31,973 nt of DNA from Saksenaea vasiformis B4078. Its lineage: Eukaryota > Mucoromycota > Mucoromycetes > Mucorales > Saksenaeaceae. Position 1 is the first letter of the stretch. The number at the start of each line of letters is the position of its first letter. This document shows positions 9,930-20,400 of the stretch, in pieces. Position numbers and translations under genes: made by a program. The stretch spans positions 1-31,973 of the forward strand of contig JNDT01001465.1 in the NCBI GenBank assembly GCA_000697055.1, read 5' to 3'. A model generated the notes under the pieces. It saw only the letters and a program-made list of their open reading frames with translations, had not been told where the DNA came from and did no database searches.

Positions 9930-12900
9930 TTATTGGCTTAAATGCATAATTTCTTCAATCGTCGAATTAAGCCACCAAAATCGGTCTTTGGTGGATAGAA
10001 TAGTAAACATAGTTGGTAGTTCATGTTCATCCGGTGCTGGTGATTTGGGAGAAGTGAATGACTGGAAGTCTTTGAATGTATCGAGGCCTAGATTTGGAAT
10101 GGTTGGTAACTGAAACCGTGAGCGTTTAACGCGGGGTGGTGGTGGAAGGGAGGACAATTCGCTTGTTTCAGATTCTACTGGTTGCTCGGGGTGCTGATCT
10201 CCACCCTGGGCGCTCGATTGGTACATGCGCTGTTGATCCAGATACCGGGTTTCTGGAACATTAAGGTGGTAACTTTGACGGTACTGATCGACAGAACAGT
10301 CGGACACATAAAATGCAAAAGTACGATAGAGTGTCACAGGCATGCACCGAATGGGCTCAGCTGCAGTCTGATTAATTGCCGATATCGTGCCTGGAGCTGT
10401 TATCAGCGCCCGGAATAGCAGCAGCTGACAAGGACCGTTGGTCAGTGCAAACGGTGGTACGTCAATCACCTCCGAATGCAGTGTTGCTGCAGAGCCCATC
10501 ATCTTTCTGTAGTTGGATGAGCTTATTAACGTTTGTGCCGCAGCCTCAAGCGCCTTTAGAAATTTCGATGCGTTTCCTCCTCCTCCATTGGACGCTGCCG
10601 TAGTAGAGATTGTGTTCGATAAAGATGTAGTAAAGATCGGAGGGCTACCAGCGAGCGTAGAAGGTGATACAGGCGTTCCCTCTTTTCCATCGACTAGGGT
10701 TGCGTTACTTGATACACCAGCTGTACTTTCTGACTGTCGACAGTAAAGTGAGATGCTGTCTAAATGGGTGGCAATATTTGTGAGCGACTGGCCAGCTAAA
10801 CTGGAGACGCAGTTTTTCTCTTCCCATTGAAGCTCTGGGAACGCTTCGTTTGTGTTTTCATACGTTAATCGGACCATTGGGAAAGCCGACCGTCGACACT
10901 TACTGACCATCATATGAAGGTCATTGGGTGAAGCATGTTTTTCTTCCAAAAGGACAAAGAGTCCGACATACACGCCTCCGCTTTGTGATTCAATGTTGTC
11001 TTTTCCCACGGCAGAAAATGGTTGATCTATTGCTTTGACAATGCTCTGCATGCTGTAAAAATGAGTAAGCATGTGGTCGGCAGGAATCTGCAGCTGTTCT
11101 CCCATGGTTTTTGAGATAAACGTGGCATCTGCAAATCGGTAGCCGCTGGCCAACAGGCGTCGAAGATCCTTTTGATTCGCAATGCGTCGGACAAGAAATA
11201 TATAGACGTCTTCGGTGTCAGATTCTTGCTGCATTGATGATCGCTCGGATAATCGAGGTGCAATGCTACGTTCGCTCAAGCTACAACGTTGAGAGGTTTC
11301 AATGACAGTGGCGTCATCGAAGGATTGCGTCGGGTTATCCGTCTTGGTTTTCGTCGTCATTGTCATTGTCGTTGCCGTTGTCGTCGTAGTCGTAGTCGTG
11401 GTTGTTATTTCACACGCTTGTTTTAGGGTTGATCTCTGTTGTTGTGCCTCATCAACTTCGTCTTTGGATTTCCCGTAAAGCGGGAGCCAGCTGTGTGTAC
11501 TTTTCCGCCGATCTCTCCGAAATCGAGACTCGCGCGATTTTTTCGTAATGGTGTTTGCAACGACGACTGTGTCGAACAGGATACCGAGATCGGTTAGTGT
11601 TGTCATTCGTAATTCGTCTCGAAGTTCTGTAGCAGCTTCATGAAATTGTCGTGCGGCAGTCTCCATGATATCTGTGGAGATGGAGGATTGCTCTGACGGG
11701 CGCTTGGTATCGGGTTGGGGGTTGATTGCCCATTCAATCGCAGTTTCAAAAAAGCGAAGGAAGAGCGGGTGTTTCGACGAAAATGGCTGTTGCGCTTCCT
11801 ATCATTGCCATGAAATTTCAGTTTCGGTTTCATATAACGTAAGTTTAAAAAAAAGTGAAAAAGATTTACCACAAGCTGGAAGTTTCTCATGACTTCAAAC
11901 ATAGGAACAAGACCATCTACTTTCACCAGAATGCGATTCTGACTGTCAAAGAACACAGAGCCGAGCATTAATCGTCTGGATTTCTTGGCAGCTACCAAAG
12001 GAAGACGATTGATGCTGCACTTGAATCCAAGATAGAGCAGAAAAATGCAGGCAAGGACGACAATCGCCGAGATAATACCGATCAGCGCAGCCGTACTGAG
12101 AGGTGGTGTTGGGGGCGTACCATGGTCAGGTACGTAATAGACGGTTCCAGCAAGTGCTGTGTAGTGCATACCTGTCAAGGGTCACACAATGAGACATCAT
12201 CGTACCATTTAGAAAAAATCAATTTGTTTTTGTACCACAGACGGCGACAGCCATAAGCATCGAGCACCCAAAACGTTTATACCATTGGTTCGCCCATTGT
12301 TCACGTAGCTTGAAGAAAATATACTGGGCTGTTGTTACGGCGGCACAGGCAATGATCACTGCACCAATAACATAACCAGGATAATATACCAATATGAAAT
12401 AATTGATTGCAAATTGACCTAAAAAAATAGATAGATATAATTTAATCATCACATCATCACATGCAAAAAAAAAAAAAGAAAGAAAGAAAGGAAGAAAAAT
12501 CAGTTCTTACCGAGATAATGCATCGCAGCAATACCGAGCTACAGTTAGAAAAGAAGAAAAGATCAGCGATAGATGATCGAGGAATCAAGAAGGGGGAGGG
12601 GAGGGGAGGGAGAGACGGAATGTTGAACTTACACCAGCGAAAATACCACTGGGTAGTAATAATAATAATTTCACTTCTTCTGTGATTCCAACAAAGGCAA
12701 AGGCTATAAACATACAGATGATGGCAACAGCCAAACTTGCAAACGTATAGCCAGCTGCATAGGCAAGTTGGTACTGACCTCCTTGAGGGAGTGTCAGAGT
12801 TAAACTGTTATTGCCAACAAAATGCATAGACCAAATGCCTACACCACCCATAGAAATGGCGGCTGCAATTAGCAAGAACCTGATCTGATATTTTAGCTTA

Positions 12901-13081
12901 TCAAAGCAAAAACTTTGGTTTCGTTTTGTTATTATTCTCACCAATTGTATGAACCACGAAAGTGAGTTCGGCGTGTCAGCAGTTCCAGTGTTGTCCATGC
13001 GCCGATCACCGAAATAATATAACTAAGGAAGATGATGCCACCATTGAAATTTTGAATTGCTGGTGCACTCAAAATATCCAT
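9930..13081 (-). CDS. MHYT-domain integral membrane sensor protein
   Basis: Six exons (12942-13081, 12633-12879, 12511-12538, 12236-12418, 11870-12171, 9930-11798) give 922 aa. Three motifs define an MHYT domain: SMHFVG (M65-H66), AMHYLG (M135-H136) and GMHYTA (M201-H202), each at a membrane helix with about 70-residue spacing. Seven helices are visible in the first 250 residues, starting NGGIIFLSYIISVIGAW and ending IISAIVVLACIFLLYLGF. In bacteria the MHYT domain has been proposed to bind copper and sense O2, CO or NO; the fungal role is not established. The remaining 670 residues are cytosolic by position, with no kinase or GGDEF/EAL domain: a conserved-looking stretch (FEVMRNFQLVEAQQPF, FETAIEWAINP), a Thr-rich low-complexity run near 11340-11400, and a segment IANQKDLRRLLASGYRFADA. 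The second motif is encoded by a 28-nt microexon. Introns are 62-94 nt. Confidence 0.9.
11336..11410. repeat. Trinucleotide repeat encoding a Thr-rich tract
   Basis: On the minus strand, imperfect ACN codons (plus strand CGT/TGT/CAT trinucleotides) encode ten consecutive Thr and then mixed T/M/K residues in the cytosolic part of the MHYT protein. The length probably varies between strains. Confidence 0.7.
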
Positions 13082-15675
13082 TCGGTAAATAAAATGGTGA
13101 AAAAGAAGAAGAAAAAGACAGAAAAAGCAAAAAAAGAAAAAAGGCTACCGGCTAATTTTCCGTGGGGCTAAAGCGCCCACCTTTCAAGGATCTTAGCGGA
13201 TTGGTTAACAAAATGATGCGGAGATCGACGCGTCGCTTCCCTTTTCAGAATAAGCACCGACACAAATAAATAAGAAAAAAAAAACAATGGACTGACTTTA
13301 TGAAAAATGTCAATCTCAGATAAAGAGCGTCAAAAGAAAACTTGATCATACGAAGGATCAATTCGTATAGCAACAATGTTAGTAGCGTTCTTTGAGGGAA
13401 TCGTGCTATTCATGGTACCCGGTATAACTACTTATCTATCACAGAAAAAGACAATCAGTCGACCCGATCATGTCGGAGAAATGGTCACTAGGTCCTTAGT
13501 GAAGGATCAGGTGCAACTGAAACCTTCATTGCCCTATGGTTACACCAGTCACGTAAGCGACGCCTTCTCCCAGCCAACTGCGAAATGAAAGGGAGGCGTG
13601 CCTTCTTCCGTTTTGGGACATAGCACGGGTGAAAAAATGCCATCATCGCCGAATAGACAAGTCAAACTTTTTGAAAAATTATCTTACGATCTTTTCCATG
13701 GACACTATGGCATAGGATTACCGTTCTTACGAAGGCAAACGGTTGACTTGTGTCATTACTCATTCATTTGTCACGCGATCCATGTGATCAAAATGAGCCA
13801 ACTTGGCCCTAGTTCTACCCCAGTAGGGTTTCCTGACGAATCCGGCCGTGTGTTATAAAAATAAAATAAGGATTGACGTATGACGTAAAAGTATGAAAAA
13901 TAAAATAAAAAAATGTGAGCTGTCAAAAACCCCGCACTATGTAGAATGTTGGTTTTGGCATGCACAAAAAGGCATCTGTGCACGGGAACTGAATATAGAA
14001 AACAAGGAAATGTGTATGATATGTTACACTACAGCATATCAGCCTAGGCCTTTTCGCGTGTAAATCAGTTTTGCGGACGCCGATCTGCACCAAGAAAAAT
14101 CATTGGCTGACCAATTTGTCGATGCAAGTTAGAAATTCTGCCACTTGATCAAGCTCAACTGGTTGACAAGAAACAAGAAATACGTTTCTGTCTGAGAAAA
14201 AAAAACGGCAGTGGTTCCTATGGTAGACTTATCTAGCGATGTGTATTATCTCATCTTGGACCAGAAACTTAAGAAACAGCAGCTAGTATCACGCTGTTGA
14301 CGGCATACAGCGCCTTAGCGCATGTCATAACGTATCCCCCTCTCGAGCAGCAGCAGATCAAAGGATATGACATCTATTCATCAGAGATGATGTTGTTGTA
14401 CGCCTATTTGGACAGTACAGGATCTGTATAATCTGATGATTTCGCACAAAAAAGTTGTTTCAATGCATGCTGCAACCCCAGGGATAAATTATCGCATGTG
14501 AACAGCTGCCACTGTTCGTATGGCTCCTGGTGCGGGACACGCCGCTAATGATTCGTAGCCATACGCTTGGTCGATGCGAAATCTATTTCGACGGAAGCGG
14601 TTGTGAAACGTTAACTATGTGCCATCCATCTAGAACTTATGCACAGCCCCACCGATAGATAGCGTATCTACGGACGCTTTTTCCGCGAACTCTCTTCCTT
14701 TATTTGTAGTACTGTCCGCGCAAACAACAACCCAAGTTCCGTGAAAGATCTCTCCTCCTGATTTAGAACTTGATCCTCCAGAGCAAACTTTCTTTGGTAA
14801 ACTACTGTGCAGATCACTCAATAGCCTCCTTCCTTCTTCATTTCGTGTTATCTACTTATAATAGCAACCTACATGGAAGTTACCACTACGGGTTCGAGCG
14901 CACACTTCACGCTTTCTGGCATCTTGCATTGTTCATATATAACGGAAAGCAAAAAGAGAACCGTAGAAATAACGGAACACTCTACAATCATTGATCGTCA
15001 GAGTGTCAAAGATCCTATGTAAATATTCGTAAAGCGTATGGAAAGACATCAACTTAGGGAGACGTACCCGAAATAACTTCAGGAACATGAAAAGGCGATG
15101 TGTATATTAAGATCTCCTAGGAGCCATACCTCATCCAACCAGCATCTTTTGCAGCCATAATTTCACAACCGCACGTCCACCGAGACTACTTTAAACCTTA
15201 CTGATTTCCGGGCAAGGAAACATAGTATGGCTTCAATTTGTGTATGATTCCTAAGAAAAAGAGTTCTAATAAAGTAGAGTCAGGAAAATGTATTTTCTTC
15301 CTGCTGTTCGTGGAAAGGGTGCTTGTCCACTCCAGGCAATCATTTCTTCAGAATATATATATAACGAGGAATGGTGAGTGCTGTTCCAGTAGGCTGATAC
15401 AGCGTCCTCAAATATATGCTTGAAAGCTAATGCCGCAAGAGCCAAAAAATCAGGACTGGCTGGCCCAAAACAACGGCGTCCAAAAATTTCGGGCGGAATC
15501 TCGAAGGTATCGCCAAAATGGTCACAAACTCCAGGGTTTTTAACCATTTGCCGGCGAGATTTTTAAGTGTATCGTAAACATGTTTAGGTCGTTTATTGGC
15601 AAGCCAGTGAATTGCAGTGTCCCCGTGTCCAAGGTAAAAAAAATACCATGAGACGACATGAATGAAGAAAAAGTG
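13082..15675. other. Long divergent spacer without a recognisable gene
   Basis: About 2.6 kb between the MHYT and IDH start codons. Open stretches exist on both strands (plus 13376-13588 and 13598-13858; minus 14630-14821 and 15266-15723), but none has a recognised motif or joins into a longer spliced frame. The minus stretch near 15266-15540 (e.g. EIPPEIFGRRCFGPASPDF) has the most protein-like composition and might be a decayed or novel gene; it overlaps the IDH 5' end on the opposite strand. No tRNA-like T-loop sequence was seen. The proximal 100-200 bp on each side presumably hold promoters. Confidence 0.4.
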
Positions 15676-17092
15676 ATGCCAATTTTGCCTTTGTTCAGAC
15701 TTTCGCGCGGACTTTTGCGACAAACACCGCGCTCAACACCGTCAGTAAAAAAGAGAGGCTCTTGTTGTTGTCGGGAATGTTAAACATGCAATGTAGGCAA
15801 AGCGTACCGTTACACTTGTTCCAGGTGATGGTGTTGGTAAGGAGTTGAGTGAGTCGGTAAAGACCATCTTTGCTGCTGCCGATGTTCCTATCGAGTGGGA
15901 ACAGTTCGACTTATCTGGTCATGTCACCAAAACGGACACGTTGATGAAGGATACGTTGGAGTCCCTTCGTCGTAACAAAGTGGGTCTGAAAGGTATTTTG
16001 TATACACCCGTTTCGAGACTGGGCCATACTTCGTTCAATGTGTCCTTGCGCAAGGTGAGAAAAAAGAAGGCATCTATCTACGGCAGTAAAGCGTGATGCA
16101 TTTTTTTTTTTTGCAGGACCTAGACATCTATGCCTCTATTTCTCTTGTCAAAAACATCCAAGGTGTCAAGTCGCGTTTTGAAGGTGTTGATCTTGCCATC
16201 ATCCGCGAAAATACAGAAGGAGAATATTCGGGCTTGGAACATCAGGTAACACAAACCGGGTCTCCTTTTTTTTTTCTGCACCGCATTAACGGTTTTCTGT
16301 TCTGTAAAGTCCTTCCCTGGTGTAGTTGAATCTCTGAAGATCGTAACGCGAAGAAAGACCGAGCGTATTGCCCGATTTGCATTTGATTTTGCTCTTAAGA
16401 ACAACCGCAAAAAAGTCACTTGTATCCACAAAGCCAACATCATGTACGCCTCCTCTTCCCTAGTCATCCCAGTCCAACTGACGCAACTATTGTTAGGAAA
16501 CTCGGAGATGGTCTCTTCCTTGAGACTTGTCGCCAGGTGGCGAAGGAATACAGTAACACTGGCATTGTTCTAAATGACATGATTGTGGATAATGCATCGA
16601 TGCAACTTGTGTCTCGTCCACAGCAATTTGATGTTCTTGTGCTTCCCAACTTGTATGGTAACATTCTTTCCAACGTCGGTGCAGGTCTAGTAGGTGGTCC
16701 AGGTATCATTCCTGGAGCAAACCTTGGCCGCGAGTATGCTGTCTTTGAACCGGTAAATCCAATTCTCTACATTCATGTCTCAAGCTCACGTTGCCGTTCT
16801 TAGGGTTGTCGTCACGTTGGCAGCGATATCGGTGGAAGCAATGTCGCTAACCCCACTGCTATGATTCTGAGTTCAGTGATGATGTTGAAACATCTTGGAT
16901 TGGATGACTATGGTAACCGTATTTCGAATGCTGTGTACCGTACCATCCAAAGTGGCAAGGTAAAAAAAAAAATACAGAATGCGTCTCTAGACTTTGGGAT
17001 GAACTTAACACGTTGTATAGTCCAACACCCGCGATATGGGAGGTAGCAGCAGCACGACAGAGTTCACAGCTGCGGTGATCAATGCACTTTGA
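15676..17092 (+). CDS. IDH1: Isocitrate dehydrogenase [NAD], IDH1-type subunit, mitochondrial
   Basis: Seven exons (15676-15744, 15797-16054, 16117-16245, 16310-16443, 16497-16752, 16804-16959, 17021-17092) give 357 aa. It belongs to the matrix NAD-dependent enzyme that turns isocitrate into 2-oxoglutarate in the TCA cycle. Exon 1 encodes a basic, Ser/Arg-rich presequence ([20 protein letters not shown]) and the mature part begins [13 protein letters not shown]. Family motifs include [92 protein letters not shown] and the C-terminal [16 protein letters not shown]-like VDNASMQ and VGGPG rather than the IDH2-type LIDN/NLNSGL pattern point to the subunit called IDH1 (regulatory) in yeast. The heteromer needs a partner not in this window. 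All introns are 51-64 nt and every phase is consistent. Confidence 0.96.
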
Positions 17093-17347
17093 ATTGTCTT
17101 GTAATTTTGCTATTTAGAAAACGTTTGATTATAAACAAACAACAAATTCATCCAATGTGAATTGAGACAGCGGGACCTATTTGTTCCTGTTTTCCAACTT
17201 TATCCCTCTGGTTGATTTATTATGTTCACCCTTTCTTAACCATATAAATAGCTGTCAGGTTAAAGACCCATACGACTTTTTTCCCCATCGATTACAATGT
17301 ACATAAAACTTTAAAATTTCCTCTGACTGGGTACCGGCCCCATGTGT

Positions 17348-17395
<48 letters not shown>

Positions 17396-17405
17396 CATTC
17401 AACGT
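17093..17405. other. Convergent 3' spacer with (GA)n microsatellite
   Basis: IDH1 and the histidine kinase end facing each other across 313 bp. An uninterrupted GA dinucleotide run of about 38 bp (17352-17389) lies just past the kinase stop and would sit in its 3' UTR as CT. Apart from AT-rich 3' signals nothing else is seen. Confidence 0.7.
17352..17389. repeat. (GA)n microsatellite
   Basis: About 19 perfect GA units on the plus strand, in the likely 3' UTR of the minus-strand histidine kinase gene. Confidence 0.95.
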
Positions 17406-20400
17406 TCAGGACTCTATGGTATTGGAAGAGTCGGGTGCAAACTTGTTGATGGCAGACACAAGGTCTGGGAACCGAAGCGGCTTCGTAACATACTCGTCCT
17501 AGAAGAATAATGGGCGTTAGGAGAGTGACCCAGAGACCTGCTACCCAGTACACATTTACCATGCCAGCCTGTAAGCATTTTTCACGGTCTCCGATCATGG
17601 CGTGAGCTGTTAATGCGACAATCGGTATACGTTCCTCCGACTTGGATTGACTTTCAATCTCGCGGATTTTTTGTGTTGCTTCGAACCCACCCATGACAGG
17701 CATCTGCACATCCATCAAAATCAAATCAAACGATTGGCTTTCAAACGCATCGACAGCTAATTTGCCGTTGGACACCGTGGTGACTCGGTGGCCAAATTTC
17801 TTCAAAATACGCACGGCAAGTTTCTGATTCACAACATTATCCTCGGCGAGCAAAATGTTCAAGGGCACGGACTTTTTGTTGTCGCATGTGAGCGTCGCAT
17901 GGCTCTCCAGTGCTGGCAAAAGTGCTTGCGCAAGGTCGGCTAATTCCACAGGTGAATTAATGTACGAAGTGATACCAAGGTCGATGCACAGTTTCATATT
18001 CAACGCATGAATATCCGGTGCAATTAAGACAATGGGGGTGTAGCGGAGATGGACCACTTCCCGGATCTTTTCCGCGTGCAACATGTTATTCACGATCACC
18101 GTGTCAAACAAGGGCGCTTGGGTGGTGTGTGTCGTGATGACATTGGCCGCTTCCGTCACGTCTTTCACACGCATAGGAACCATACCAAGCTCACGAACAC
18201 TATCCATCACTTCCTTTTGCGAGTCCGTCTCGTCCAGTACCAACACATGATGCCCTGCGAAACGTCCCATTTTTTCAAACACTTGTTCTTTGGCCTTTGT
18301 ATCCTTGTGCAATCGAACTGTAAAGGAGAACGTAGATCCCCGACCATACACGGATTCAACCCATAGATCGCCTCCCATAAATCGGACAAGCTGTTTCGAA
18401 ATCGATAAACCTAAACCAGTTCCTCCATACTCACGACTAAGGAAGAAAGAAAGAGGGGAAGAAAGAAGCATAAGCAAAAAAAAAAGTTTTTGTACAGCAC
18501 ACAAAATACAAGCACTTACGTCGTGCTACCGTCTGCTTGACAGAAGGTATCGAAGATGAGGTTGAGCTTGTCGTGTTGGATACCAATGCCTGTATCCGTG
18601 ACGGTCACCAGAAGATCGATCGCATCGCCTTCTGTTCTGAGAACGCTGGTTGAAAGAACCACTTCACCACGGGTAGTAAACTTGACGGCATTGCCAATAA
18701 GGTTGGTAATGACTTGTCGAATACGAAGTGGATCACCAATGAGCTGGTCGGGGATCTTACTATCCACCTTGTAGATTAAATCCAGCTTTTTCTGATTCGC
18801 TTTTACGGCCAACGTCTTGAGCACACTAAAGATAGCTGTACGAAGAGAGAAGGGGATAGCCTCAATCGTCATGCGACCAGCTTCAATCTTTGAGATATCA
18901 AGAATGTCGTCGATGATAGTCAACAGGCTGTTTGCAAGACTGGAGACAATCATCAAATTCTCCCGTTGCTGGCGTGTCAGTTTCGACTCGAGCGTCAAGG
19001 AAGTCATGCCGATGATGCCATTCATGGGTGTTCGGATTTCATGACTCATATTTGCCAAGAATTCACTCTTTGACCGATTGGCAAGTTCAGCTGCTTCTCG
19101 GGCCTGACGATTCTTCTGTATCGCATCGCGCAGCGAGCCTATTATCTGATTGATCGTTGTTTTCAACGAATCCATTTCGCCCGAAGCTTCCACTGTGATC
19201 AAACGTGAAAAGTCGTGATCGGTGGCGGCTGCAGAAATTTGCGCAAAGGCGCGCACTTGTGTCGTCAGATTCGATGCCATTGTATTGACATTATTGGTGA
19301 TCTCCAGCCATATACCCGAGACATCCAAATATTGTGTCTGGACACCCAGCTTTCCTTCCGTTCCGACTTCACGCGCCACACGTGTTACTTCCGCTGCAAA
19401 AGCATTGAGCTGATCCACCATGGTGTTGATGGTATTCTTCAATTCGGCAATCTCGCCATGGACTTCCACTTCGATCTTTTTCGACAAGTCACCCTGCGCA
19501 ACGGCTTTACACACGGCAGCAATGGCTCGTAGTTGGTCCGTCAGATTACTTGCCATCAAATTGACGTTATCTGTCAGGTCTTTCCATGTACCATCCACGC
19601 CGATGATCGTGGCCTGTCCTCCGAGCATGCCTTCGGTACCCACTTCGCGTGCAACACGAGTCACTTCTGCAGCAAACACCCGTAGTTGATCGACCATGGA
19701 ATTCACGGTTTCTCTGCAAGAAGAGAGAGTTGCCTTCAACGCCCTACCAAGAGACAAAGAAAGAAAGGAAAGCACTTACTTTAGTTGCAAAATTTCACCC
19801 TGTACTTCAACTACAATCTTTCTTGACAAATCACCCCGAGCAACAGCCGTTGTCACCTGAGCAATCGACCGCACTTGCGTCGTCAAATTGCCAGCCATCA
19901 TATTCACATTGTCTGTGAGATCTTTCCAAGTACCAGCGACACCCTGGACAACAGCCTGTCCGCCCAATTTACCCTCAGTGCCTACTTCCCTGGCGACACG
20001 CGTCACCTCGGAGGCAAACACACGCAGCTGATCCACCATGCTATTCACGGTTTTTTTTAAATCCAGAATCTCGCCACGGGTTTCGACATGGATCTTCTTG
20101 CTTAAATCGCCGTTCGCTACAGCCGTCGTCACTTCGGCAATGGATCGCACTTGCGTGGTAAGATTCGTTGCCATCATGTTGACATTATCTGTCAGTTCAT
20201 TCCATGTTCCTGCGACACCTTTCACAACGGCTTGACCACCCAGCTTGCCCTCTGTACCGACTTCTTTCGACACACGCGTGACTTCGGACGCGAAGACACG
20301 GAGCTGATCCACCATGTCATTGACGATATTCTTCAGTTCGGCAATCTCACCGCCGCTCTCCACCTCGATCTTTTTACTCAAGTCACCTAAAGCAACCGCT

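Noticed and set aside
15238..15423. Short plus-strand ORFs in the 13.1-15.6 kb spacer
   Set aside because: No motif, no splice continuity and composition typical of random AT-rich sequence.
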